From NCBI GenBank assembly GCA_014529385.2, contig CM043962.1, positions 45,079,598 through 45,143,597 on the forward strand: DNA of 64,000 nucleotides, given 5' to 3'. How positions within the stretch are numbered: position 1 is the first letter of the stretch; each line of letters begins with the position of its first letter. This DNA is from Adiantum capillus-veneris (Eukaryota; Streptophyta; Polypodiopsida; Polypodiales; Pteridaceae). The notes beneath the pieces are model-generated. The model had not been told where the DNA came from and did no database searches. It saw only the letters and a list, made by a program, of their open reading frames with translations. This document shows, in pieces, positions 32,441-45,536 of the stretch. A program made the translations under genes and the position numbers.

Positions 32441-32785
32441 ATGCAAATTTTAAGGATTTGTGAGGTATTGCTATGTTCCTTTGAGAAAATTTTGGTGCTA
32501 GTTATTGGTTTTGACAGGTTTTGACGTGCAGTTTTTATGCCAAAATCTAAGGTGTTTTCTCTATGGCCTTGAAACCATCTTGATTTATGCAAAAATCTAA
32601 GGTATTTATCTTATGTTCATTTTTTAGCAGAAGGTCAAGCTTTTCTTCTTCTTCTTTGTTCTTTGGTATTTATACATTTGTAACGGTTTTTTTGCACTTA
32701 TAGTATTTTAAGAGAGAGTTAGTAATTGTAAACAAAGTCTTGATTATGTTATTTATTTTCTTGATAGAGATTTAAGATATTTACC

Positions 32786-35700
32786 ATGGCTCCTAAACGC
32801 TCCATGAGAAAACGAGAAGCAAAATGTTCAGGGGGTATGACTCTATGGTCTGGGACTGCTCAAGGAAGGCAAGTTACACTTGAGGATGGTTCCTCAAGGA
32901 TTCTACCAATGAGTCCACCAAAGAAGTCTATGAAAAGAAGAAATCAATGTGTGTATGTTGATGATGAAGCGTGGTCCTTGGATAGGTCTATAGATGGAGC
33001 TTCTAATAGCAATGCTACCACTCCAAATACTATTGGTCCATCTATAGTTCCCACTCCACAAACTACTCAAACAAAGAACAATAACCAAGATGAAGAAGAC
33101 GATTTTTCAAAGCATGACAAGGTTTTTGGGGAGAATGTGTCTCTAGGGTTGATGAATGAAGTCATAAGTCAATTTCATATAAAAAGAAAGTCAGAACCCC
33201 CTTTTGTTCCCTTGTGTAGATTAATAGCTACAGATGCTGTTCGATGTGCAATTTCAGATGCACCTTGGTTGACATCCACGTTTGATAGGGTTGGCTATGT
33301 CTCTTCAATGGTTCTTTTATTGTTTCACTTAAAGGACGACATGGAGAAACAAAACATTTGACAGAAGATACGATTGAGAAGTGGGATCCAATATGGCAAA
33401 GACTCAATGCAGAATTTGAAAAGAATCTTGTGGGTGATTGGGTAGATCTTCGAGGAAAACTGTTTTTTGTGTGGGATGGTAACCACAGGTTAAAAACTTG
33501 GATGCGACGAATTGAAGAAGGCAAGTGCTTCTTTTCTCTTGTGTTTGAGTTTGAATATATATTGTTGCACTTGAAAGTTTATTTTGGATGATGTTTCTTT
33601 TGTAGAGCACTCTGAGGATGAAAAATATCATGTGCAAGTTCGTTGTGAATTTATTGAGATAGATAAAAAGAAGGAAGCAGAGTTGATTTTGAGTCTTGAT
33701 ACAACAAACGAGTAAGAATTATATGGATTATTGTTGTTCAATTCTCTGGTTGTAATGTGCTTTTTCATTTGATTATCCGTCAACTCTTGCTTTAGAATCT
33801 CGCGGGCTACAACTCCACCCAACTTGGCACATGAAGTATTTATGTTTCAGAAGTTTGGTATAGCGAACAAGCCGAGCATAATGGAATATCTCACTCCTGA
33901 GTAGAGATCTTGGATGGAGGTTGCGCTTAAATTCGAGGCAAGACATAACCAAGGGATTGTGCCATGGTACTCAACGCCATGCATTTTGATTGCTCAACTT
34001 CTTTGGAAGGTATGTCATGATGCTCAACTTGTTTGGGATAATAGATACACTTCTTTAAAAAATTTAAATTGCAAGTACTTTGAGAATGAGTATGTCTTCA
34101 ACTACTTTACTTTGAAGGTGCCTTAGTTGAAGGTTACAAGTTATGCGTGAGTCCATGTTTTCAAATAAGCCTTTAATTTTCATGTGGGAAGTCTATTCAA
34201 GTTATGGATTGGGTTACGATTTGTATAATGCCCTAAATTCCCACGTGGGAAGACTTTGCAGAGGTGGCAAGTTATGGATGGAATTTTGGCTTGAAATATG
34301 CCTTGGATTCCCATGTGGGAAGCCTTTGCAGAGGTGGCAAGTTATGGATGGAATTTTGGCTTGGAATATGCCTTGAATTCCCATGTGGGAAGCCTTTGCA
34401 GAGGTGGAAACTTATGGATGGAATTTTGGCTTGAAATATGCCTTGAATTCCCATGTGGGAAGCCTTTTTAGAGGTGGCAAGTTATGGATGGAATTTTGGC
34501 TTGAAATATGCCTTGAATTCCCATGTGGGAAGCCTTTGCAGAGGTGGAAAGTTATGGATGAATTTTGGCTTGAAATATGCCTTGAATTCCCATGTGGGAA
34601 GCCTATGGAGAGGTGGCAAGATATGGAGGGAGTGATGGTTTGAAATATACCTTGAATTCCTGCATGGGAAGCTTATATGCAGTCATGGATTTGTTTGTGT
34701 TGTGTTGCTAATGGCTCATAAAAACATTGTTAAATATTTTTTTTGCTTTGAAGGGGAGATGGGAGTCCTTTTTGGCTGATGAAAAGAGAAGGCTTAGAAC
34801 TTTAGGTCTTCTTGGAGAGTATTTAAAAAAGAAGATGAATGAAGCTTTAAAGAAGGAAGAAGAAAAAATGAGAGATAGCGGATATAAGTACCTTTCTATT
34901 GCAAATCTTGCACATGGTGAAGAGTTTTTTACTATGCTATTTGACAAGGATTGGCATGACAAAACAATGGTAGGGATCACTCGTGATAAATTATACAGCT
35001 TGTGCGCCGCAAAGATCACAATAGAGAGGTATGTTTTATTTCATCTTAAACTTTGATTTATTATTTTCATGTGCAATGTAATTAGTAACATTAATTATTG
35101 GATCAACGATTGTAATTCAATAGACGCAAAGAACTTCTTCACATGATGATTTTGACCAAAGTTAAGGACTCCAAGGGAGGTCATTTTGCAGACTATAAGA
35201 AACTTAGAGCCTACATGAGGCAAGAGACCTATTGGTAGGGAATGTTTGGTGAAGCTACAATTATTATTGCTAAGTTTGAGGTGGAGGGCCCTTTGTTGCC
35301 AAAAACAGTTGAGGCCTTTTATAAGGCATCTAGGAAGACACATGTTTCATTCGCTTATACTCATGTTATGACAAACATGAAGAGTGCTTCAGATTATGCT
35401 TCTTTACCTGAAGTGATGCATGCAAGCAAACGTCTTGTGTACAGGTATTGGATTTCTTGAATACTAATTTTGTTTCATGATGTATTTTATTGTCTCATTT
35501 TTATATTGAATTTTCAGTTAGATGGCTATTGAATTGTATGCGGCTGAGGATGATAGAGTCTATGCCGGAAGATGTGCAAGAATGGTTAGATAAAGAGGAT
35601 GAGAATACTATGTTCTCGTCAACACTCTTGGAAAAGGGTATTACACCTTGGGAGTGCTCTCACTGTCCATGGTGGTTGGATTATCCCCTAGGTGTTATCC

Positions 35701-37433
35701 CAAAGAGCGAGCAAGAGATTCATGCTCGTAAGTGAACTACAATCTCTTGTATGAAGTACTATATTTTGGTTAAAATAGAATTTTGTTGATCTTTTTTTTG
35801 TGAACTTCTGTATGGAAAGGTTTTTTGGAAGAGAATCCCATCTCTAATGACGGTGTAATCTCACCCCAAGCTACATACATTGAGCCATCCACCAAGCCAC
35901 CCTCACGTGCAAGAAAAAGTAAAAAAAGTATAGAAAAACCCTCCCAATGTGTGCCTGTAGATGCTGATGTTGAGGAGGAGAGATTTCCAAATTCTTTTCT
36001 ACCAAAAAGATCCACCTTAGCATCAAAGTCTTGCTTCTCTGAGACTATTATGAGTCGTTCTCTATATGAGCGGATGCCAACAAAACGTACCATAGGTAGA
36101 CGTTCTTTGCTTGTTTATTTGCTTTTTATTACTCTAATTAATTATTTCTTGCATTAACCATTGACATGTCTTATGGTTTTTTAAGCATTCTTTGAGATTC
36201 TAAGCAATTGAAAATTGCATTTTCATGTTTAGGAGAGGAGTTTATTACATGTGTGGATGCTTTGTTATTGGATGTGGAAGCAATTGATGACCTAGCATGG
36301 CATAGGTAAGACTTACATATTCCTCTAAAAAGTTATATTACCATAATCTACTCTTACCATAATCATTTGTTTTGTGTTAGTATTGAAATGTGGTTCAAGA
36401 AAACCCCAATCTATGATGGGCGCGAGTATGCATTGAAGGGGGAAATCTCCCAATATGTGGCAAGATTGATCTTTGCAGACTTCCCTACGTCCATGCTAGT
36501 TGATGGTATTCACAATCACACTATAGGTGAACTTTTTTTATGTCATTTGGGAGGCTTCGTGCTCGTTATAGAATGCAATAATGTTATGATGTAATTTTTC
36601 ATTTTAACTTGAGTGTGTAGGTAATGTAAAAGTTGTTCCTGAGTGGAACCACTTTTCCACTGCCTTGGCGACTGGTGTCATGGAAATTTCTGATGTTCAC
36701 TTGCCAGACAAGGGTTTCTTGGTGACTTTGTCTCTTGCACAACATTTGGGAGATATTGTCATGCAAGCTAATAGATTTAGTTTGCAGCTCCATCGCTCGT
36801 GGACTTTGATGTGTGATGGGGGATATTTACACCCAGAGACTGGTGAGCAGGTGAGGTTACCTTCTCTATGTGAAGCTTGCGTATGAATTTACAGTTCTTC
36901 TTTTTAAGTGATTTGTTCTCTCCTTTCATAGGTGATGGATCTCACTCTTGGTCTATTTTATCGTAAGAATGCTCAAAGCATTACACCTCATTATGATAGA
37001 AAGGCTGGGGAGGATGTTTCTCCTGAGTTCTTTCCGGCCTCAAGAAGCTACCTCACGGAGTCTCCTCCTCATTCATGTAGTGATTATACAAGTTTAGCTG
37101 GAGATTTGATTCGAGGGGGAGCAGAGCGTACTGAGACTTTTTACAGGTAACTTTCTAGCCATGAACTTTTGTGAATCAGGACACACATCTTGATAGTTCT
37201 ATGCAATATCTTGTCTTTAAACTTTGATTATTACGTTTGACATAGTTGGCTGCTAGAAACATTCACATATGAGGACGACCATGTTATGGACATCTTTGCT
37301 GGGTGTGGTGGTTTGGGGCTTGCTTGCACAAAGGAGATACGTCACTATCTAATGTTAGAGGGTGATTTCTTTTGTCTTCTCTGAGTGTTTAGAGAAGAAA
37401 GTTTGTGGTCCTCCTCCTGAGGAGAAAAACTAG
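32786..37433 (+). pseudogene. 12-exon beta-class amino-methyltransferase-like gene
   Basis: ATG at 32786 (TACCATGG). Exons with matching phases: 32786-33520, 33606-33711, 33796-34009, 34754-35028, 35124-35444, 35522-35727, 35820-36095, 36233-36305, 36381-36526, 36621-36850, 36932-37146, 37246-37433. All introns are GT-AG except the first, GC-AG (AAG/GCAAGT). The N-terminus is basic and nuclear-like (KKSMKRR). The last exon carries VMDIFAGCGGLGLAC..IRHYLMLEGD, the SAM-binding motif I, placed near the C-terminus as in beta-class N6-adenine/N4-cytosine methyltransferases. I see no clear (D/N/S)PP(Y/F/W) catalytic motif upstream; SPPH near 37065 is the nearest. Breaks: frameshift near 33331-33341, TAG after TPE in exon 3, TAG after ETYW in exon 5, frameshift near 37370. 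So a recent pseudogene. Confidence 0.6.
34175..34680. repeat. 70-bp tandem array in intron 3
   Basis: CCATGTGGGAAGCC and its context GGTGGCAAGTTATGGATGG..TTTTGGCTTGAAATATGCC recur at 34241, 34311, 34381, 34451, 34521 and 34590, with degenerate copies at both edges. The open frames crossing it encode only the repeat. It lies wholly inside the intron between exons 3 and 4 of the methyltransferase-like gene. Confidence 0.95.
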
Positions 37434-37730
37434 TAGATAGCTACTTCCATTGGTGGACAATTATTTTTGAGACTTGACTCTATGTATTGTTTGAGATAGT
37501 ATTTTTTTAATGCAACAATGAGCAACATATGGAGATTGTGGGTTTTTCCCTTGTCCCCACAAGGGTTTTTTCACCCACAATCATGGTGCCTTGATTTGAA
37601 AATCGAGGCTCAATCTATATGTTGTTCAATTATGAGGAAAATGTTGTGTTTCTCATGTCATTATCTTGTTCTTGTTGTTCTTATTGGGGTTTACGGTAAT
37701 GCAAGCAAATGTCTATTCAATAATCATCAT

Positions 37731-37734
<4 letters not shown>
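37434..37734. other. 3' flank of the methyltransferase-like gene
   Basis: No gene seen. It contains a short imperfect inverted repeat, ATTGTGGGTTTTTCCCTTGTC against ..AAGGGTTTTTTCACCCACAAT (37535-37581). Confidence 0.4.
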
Positions 37735-37791
<57 letters not shown>

Positions 37792-37800
37792 GGGGGGGGG
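37735..37800. repeat. TG microsatellite running into a 26-base G run
   Basis: About 20 TG repeats pass directly into an uninterrupted G tract at 37775-37800. Confidence 0.95.
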
Positions 37801-38150
37801 TCTCTCTTATTCTCTCTAATTGCTTACAGCATGAACAAGATAAAGACTCATTACTAGAGTAGACTTCAATTTTTCTCATACAAAAATTCAAGTATTTCAC
37901 TTTGTTCTCTCTGTCTCTCTCTCTCATATTCTCTCTAATTGCTTGTAGAGAAAACAAGATAAAGACTTGTTGCCAGGGTAGACTTCAACTTATCCCATGC
38001 AAGAAATTTAAATATTTCACTTTGCGCTCTCTCTCTCTCTCTCTCTCTCATATTCTCTCTAATTGACTTATAATGCGAACAAGATAAAGACTCGTTGTGC
38101 CAGAGTAAACTTTAACTTACCTCATACCAAAAATTCAAAATATTTTACTT
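37801..38150. repeat. About 120-bp tandem repeat, three units
   Basis: TATTCTCTCTAATTG at 37808, 37927 and 38051 starts three diverged units with shared blocks ACAAGATAAAGACT, GTAGACTTCAA and ATATTTCACTTTG, each preceded by a CT run. Confidence 0.9.
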
Positions 38151-38464
38151 TGTACTAAAATTCTTGTGGATCATAAACATAGACTTTGTGATGATCTTTC
38201 TTATAAATACTACATATATGACATTGCAGTATCAATATATTGACGTTGATATGGTTAGTTTTTTTTAATCAAATCTATGTTGTATTACTATGGCCCTTAA
38301 TTGTGTCACAAACATGTAGAGCACATTTTTTTTACTATGCACTTTATCCTAATTCAAAAGCTATATACCTTAGTAGGTGCAAAAGGTTACATCTGATTTT
38401 TCTACCCACAAAAAGCTCTAACTTTGTAGAGAAAGCTCTAAATGAAAAGCTCCTATATTTAATT

Positions 38465-38680
38465 TCCTCTCACATGATGTGTGGAAAGTGATTAGTAAGT
38501 AGGTTTCTATGTTTGATTAGAGGAAGCCCTTTCCATGGCTTCTCTCTAAGATGGGCAAAAGGATCTCTTGAATCCTCTATTTTGATTCATCCGATGATTC
38601 TTGTGCCCTAGCCAGGTTGCCGCTCCACGGATTGATAATTCTGTTCGGCATAGCTTGCGATTAGACCGATGCTATGATGA
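38465..38680 (+). repeat. Relic of the LARD-family LTR end
   Basis: GTGATTAGTAAGTAGG, GATTAGAGGAAGCCCTTTCC, ATGGCTTCTCTCTA and GCCCTAGC..GGTTGCCG.TCCACG match the 3' part of the LTR at 45537-46653 in order. The primer site expected after it is not recognisable. Confidence 0.7.
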
Positions 38681-40593
<1,913 letters not shown>

Positions 40594-43010
40594 CTAATGA
40601 TTTCGCTTCATAGCAACATTCAATGGCTTATGGTCTATAACACACTTTCCACTTTCCATTTTTCTTTGGTGTACAAACAACAGCTGAGACCCACTTAGAC
40701 TCTTACACTGGATAAATAATACATGCTTTAAGTAGCTTGTTGATCTCTTGTCCCAAAGCCCCCTTGAATCTCCACAACTTTTGTGCCCTTGGCTCGTATC
40801 TTTCTTTGAGTAGAATATGATGCTCCACCCTTTAGCTCCCTGCAAGTCTTTGTACTATGTGGCAAAAAAATTGGGATATGATGCACAAAACTTCACATAG
40901 CCCTTCCTTTCCTGCGTGGTTAGATCTTCACCCAGCATGTCTTCTCCTTATACAACATCTACACTACCAACTAGAGCTTACATACCTCCATTAGAACTGG
41001 GGGAATCTATAGTGACTCCAAACAAATATCTATCCAGATTTAGCAGATTCTCATTGCTCTCTTCCTCCTCAATTCTGGTAGAGCCTTCATTATAGATCGA
41101 CTTTGACTTGTATTCATAGCTGGTGCTTGAATCTCCTTTATCACCTTCCATCACATGATAAAAACATATTTCCCTAGTCAAGAACCACCTACCTACCATT
41201 CTATCACTTAGGCAAGGTGAAAACTACCCTTTTCTAATCCTACTTAGCCCCAATTGCAAGCAACCATGGTCTCCCCAAAATGATAGGGTAAGCATTCTTA
41301 CTTGCTTTCATCACAAAGAAATTAATGAGGCATTTAATTCCCATAACCTTTACCTTCACATCTTGAGACACTCCCAAACACTTGCTTTGGCATGGTTGGC
41401 CATCCTCATGTGCACATTGGACCTGATCACAACTTTGATACGAATGTCCTTTATAGTCGCCTCTATTAGCACACAAACCTGGTTCCGACCATCAATGTAA
41501 GCATGTATCTACATGTTTTCTCAGTCAAAACATCAACAACTGGTAGCACATTGCGTCAAATTCCCTACCCTTAGAGCTAGATTCTGTATCACATGCACAT
41601 CACCTCTAGCCCATGGAAGAATTATGCTAACAATGGTAGAACACTGCATCCTCAACTTAGGATTCAATGCAAGCAATTGACCAAATGTAATGTTATCTTT
41701 TTGATTTTGGACATCACTGACCAAATCATATTCCGGATGACCCTACCCTAGCTAGAAATTGATTGCTTGTTGATCTTTTGATGATGTCTTCTTTTGCTTG
41801 TCTTTGGATTATCTTTGCCGTCATTCATATTCTCTTTGCCCTTACGAGCCTTGGTTTCTTGTTCAATCTTTATCTACCTTTTGCCTCGCGCTCTTTTATT
41901 TGCCAAAACATCCACATCCTGTTTATCCACACCAATGATAGTAACTCTAGGAACTTCATCATTACCTGGTGGAGCTAACAAGTTTTCAACTGCTTGCTGC
42001 TCCCTTTGACCACTGAACTGTGATTGCTCTCTATCTCTACCAAATCATGCGCACATACCTCCTCTATCCCTTGGTGGATACGGAAATGTGGAGCATAGTG
42101 ACCTCCTTCCCCACAAATGTAGCACCTACCAAGCAACAACCTAGATTTGCCTCTTCCAGCCCTCTGTTCATAACACTTAGATGAAGCTATTGCATCTACT
42201 CACTCAAATCTTGAGCAGTATATACCCAATGTTGAGGAATAGCTACCATGCCTTGATTTTATTGATTCTCAACTTGGACTTTACCCTTTGGACTCTGCAA
42301 CGGGCCAAGAGACATCACTTTGTACCCCAATGCACCCTGCTAAATCTTCTTCCTAAGTTTCTTACTCTTTGCTCATGTAATTTGAACCACACCATTGTAA
42401 TTCTTTGGGCTCTCAAAATACACCTTCTCTTGAACTTTGGGATGCAAATATTCCATGAATTTGTCTAGTTTGAAGTACTCCCAGTTGGCTAACTACATAG
42501 AGACTACAAGATCTTCCCAATTCTATGAATTTGCCTAGTTTGAAGTACTCCCAGTTGGCTAATTGCATAGAGACTCCAGAATCTTCCCAAAACTCTTCAA
42601 AATGGTTAAGGAAAACATCAAATTATTCATTTAATCTTGCTCTTAAGCCTTCAGCCTTGCATCCAAATCAACAAGCAACACCTTCTTACAAAAATCTTGC
42701 AGAAAGGAGGCCAATGGGGCTTGCCATGTAAACCTTGGTTCTCCTTCCAAAGCATCAAACCGTACCTTTGTTTTACCCCGCATCAGTAGCAAAATTGTCT
42801 GCATCTTGCTATCTTCATTCAGCATACACAACGACAACATATATAGGTCAAAATCAGGAATCCATTCCTCTGGATTCTCCTCACTGATGAAGATTGGACC
42901 CTAGCTTTGTGTTGCCATCACTTATTTGTTGAACAAGACCCCCTTGTCTTGATTAAACCAATGAGCAATCGGATTCTCCTTATTGACGGGGGGTGGAATA
43001 CAGAAGAAGT
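40594..43010 (-). pseudogene. Decayed Ty3/gypsy gag-protease-RT
   Basis: Reading from 43 kb downward on the minus strand: gag with EENPEEWIPDFDLYMLSLC (42840-42900), FMEYLHPKVQEKVYF (about 42415-42460), and a knuckle-like RCYICGEGGHYAPH (about 42085-42130) whose last position is H instead of C. Next comes ITFGQLLALNPKLRMQC (41645-41700), then a protease-like VKVMGIKCLINFFVM..AYPIILGRPWL (41250-41360), then an RT start, KMESGKCVIDHKPLNVAMKR (40600-40665). Frames change repeatedly. The gene order is that of a gypsy element; no LTR can be assigned to it. Confidence 0.65.
42457..42600. repeat. 70-bp tandem pair in the gypsy gag relic
   Basis: GAATTTG.CTAGTTTGAAGTACTCCCAG occurs at 42457 and 42527, followed by the same TTGGCTAA.T.CATAGAGACT. 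Confidence 0.85.
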
Positions 43011-43020
43011 TTCCCCAATT

Positions 43021-43842
43021 TGTTGTATCATTATTTTTGTAGCGAAATGATATTTTTTGTAATATTTGAGCATCCATTAGACTTTTTGTGGGAACAATCC
43101 TGTAGGGAGGAATTGTATATAAGCTAAATTTTGTAACCCTAAGCTTAACTTTTGAATTAATCAATTTCGTGTTTCACTGTGCGCTGTGTCTGAGAGAGTG
43201 AGAGAGAGAGAGTGTGTGATTTCTTCGTTTCCCTACGCGCTCTACGGAAGGTCCATTGCAAAAGTAACACCTCAACATGTTAGCAGCAGTGAGGGCTTCC
43301 ATCCAACGCCAAGAGTGTGCAATTCCGACGACGTCGCGAAGCGAGCTCCTACGAGCTTTCGGGTGAGTTTTCTTGCAAACCGGGTATCCGTTTTGACGAG
43401 TACTTTGTACCTAGGAGTTCACGGGGAGTAGAGCTATGCGTTAGGACCATATGCAACAAAAAATAGTAACCGGTATTTTGCTGCCTGTCTTTATACGCTA
43501 TTGTCGCAAGAGGTAGTTAGAGGTCAGATACAGAATCACAATCCATAAGGTAGTGATCTTGTGATAAGGAGAGTATATCCTGTGAGTTACATGACATTTT
43601 GAATGCGTTTGGCCTAGTTTCATATAGCATGAGCATCGTAGGTCGAAATGCTTTCACTAGTGCATAAGAATGCTTAGACTTGATTTTCTTGATTAGAGAT
43701 TGTCTTAGAAGGTCGAGAAGGTGGTTGACAGCCATCTTCTTGTTTCCATGCACCTATGGGTTAAGCTTCACCCTCTGTCGACATAGAGTTGTTGGTTTTG
43801 TTCTTGCTATGCTAGCGTCTACTTGCGGCGTATCCGCCAACA
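43021..43842 (+). repeat. 5' LTR of a plus-strand gypsy element
   Basis: It begins TGTTGTATCATT and ends CCGCCAACA. It is followed by TTGGCACTGCTGCTAGGGAT, which resembles the tRNA-Asp primer site at 46656 with several changes. The segment 43520-43815 is repeated at 55716-56012, supporting an LTR. The ends are set by the TG/CA rule and the primer-site remnant. Confidence 0.6.
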
Positions 43843-43843
43843 T

Positions 43844-43866
43844 TGGCACTGCTGCTAGGGATTGAA
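43844..43866 (+). other. Degenerate primer-binding site (tRNA-Asp type)
   Basis: TGGCACTGCTGCTAGGGATT follows the LTR directly. It differs at about five positions from the perfect tRNA-Asp complement found at 46656. Confidence 0.5.
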
Positions 43867-45536
43867 GCCCTAGGTAGGTGACCTTAGGCTAATCCTATGA
43901 GAGGTGAGAGCTCCTCTGGTGTGCCAAAGTATTCGTTTCTATCTTAGTTTAGATAGGACATATAGAGAGGTTCTAGGAAGTGCGTGTCTTGCCTTGGTCA
44001 CCCATATTGATGGTTTTAGTTTAGAATTGTATCAATTTTGGAGTTTGAGTGGTTGATGAGGTGATAAAGGCATTAGCTAGTCCATGTGTGTCAGTTAAGT
44101 GCTTATCACTCATAATTGCAAAATCCCATTTTTTATGTTTAGGAGTAGCTTTAGGTAGAGGATTTGATCTTGATCTAGAGCTATCCATCAAAGAAAATTT
44201 TCTTGAGTGGATTGTTGCATTGAAATTTTTAAAGAAGATTGATTCTTAGTCGAAGCAGTGCAAAAACAAAGTTCACAAAAATGTTTTACATGACTGAGGG
44301 TTACTGAGAGCTTAAGAAGACATTTGAGAGGCCTCTACACATAAAAATCTCAATTTTGCAAGGTTAGACTTTATATGCATATAAAGTCTAAAGTCTCTAG
44401 GGCTAAAAAGAGACAAAAACTGTGGAAATTGATTGTACCAGAGTGTTCAAAAGAGTCTTTATACCCTAGGGACACCTTGAGTGGGATATTTTGGCATAGA
44501 TCTGGGGACTAAAAGCCAAAAGACGGAGTGGTTGTAACGGAAAAAAACAAAATTTTATGTTTGTGAGCACTTTTGAGCTTTAAATTTTGATGTAAACACA
44601 TGTACATGTTGCTGATAAATAGGGGAACTTGGGATATAAACATATTTGAAATCTGAGATGAAAAACATTATATGCGTATAATGTCTTTAGCTTAGATTTG
44701 GGCAGTAACCTGCATGTTTGTCATCAACAAAGAACTTGGAAGATAGCTATAAACTTGATTGCAAGATTTCACACCATTTGGTCAACCAACTTGATATTTG
44801 GAGAGAATTTTACAAATTCTATCCAAAAATAAAGAAAAGTGGGGAATTGGTGAACCATCGGCATCAAAACCTGATTTTGAGCACGTATGCTTTGTGTACA
44901 CATAAAGGAGAACCTTGGGCAAAAATTTAAGTTCAAACTGTTCAAAAAGACATTATACGCGTATAATGTGTTTTGGACTAATTAGACTCAGATTATACAA
45001 ATGTGTATTCCCAAGTGGCATAGAGCATTAAGAGAGTCCATAGCTTAAATTTTATTGCATTTGGACCAAAATCTGAGCTTGAAAAGACCAGGAAACAATC
45101 CAAACATTCTACACATCCATTTTGGCCACAACTTGAACAAACTTGATTTCAAACTCAAGTCAGAGAATATCTGTGAAGTCCCTAAGTGTTGAACTACCTC
45201 TGAAGCAAGATTCATTTCAATTGGGTCAAAAAGACATTATACGCGTATAATGTGTTTTTGATGATATTGAACATTTTTTGAACTTCGGACTACACAGGGG
45301 GTATAAGCACACTATTATAAGCACAAACCTGCTAAAACTTCTTCAAATTGGTCAAAACGACTTTATATGCATATGATATCTTTTTGGCCCTATTGACTAC
45401 AAAAGCTAATATGGGGCATATCCTTGCATTCTAAGGGACCTTAGAAGCCAATAGCCAAGATTGCATTCATTTTGGAGCATATTTGGGCCAAGAAGTGCCG
45501 AAGAACAAAAATTGAGCCAGAATCAGACTGCATCTA
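43867..45536 (+). other. Gypsy leader with repeated palindromes
   Basis: No ORF above 80 codons. The motif ATTATACGCGTATAAT or variants flanked by AGAC and GTST recurs at 44366, 44665, 44948, 45232 and 45359, and again beyond the nested element at 52963. Surrounding blocks such as TTGGTCAAAA precede several copies, so the leader looks like diverged tandem repeats. Confidence 0.6.

Noticed and set aside
34272-34643. ORFs of 60-86 codons with a repeated NSHVGSL or EFPCGKP motif
   Set aside because: They are translations of the 70-bp intronic tandem repeat, not a repeat protein.
37057-37080. SPPH as the catalytic motif IV of the methyltransferase-like protein
   Set aside because: It lies too close to motif I for a beta-class enzyme and lacks the aromatic residue expected at the fourth position, so I do not count it as catalytic.
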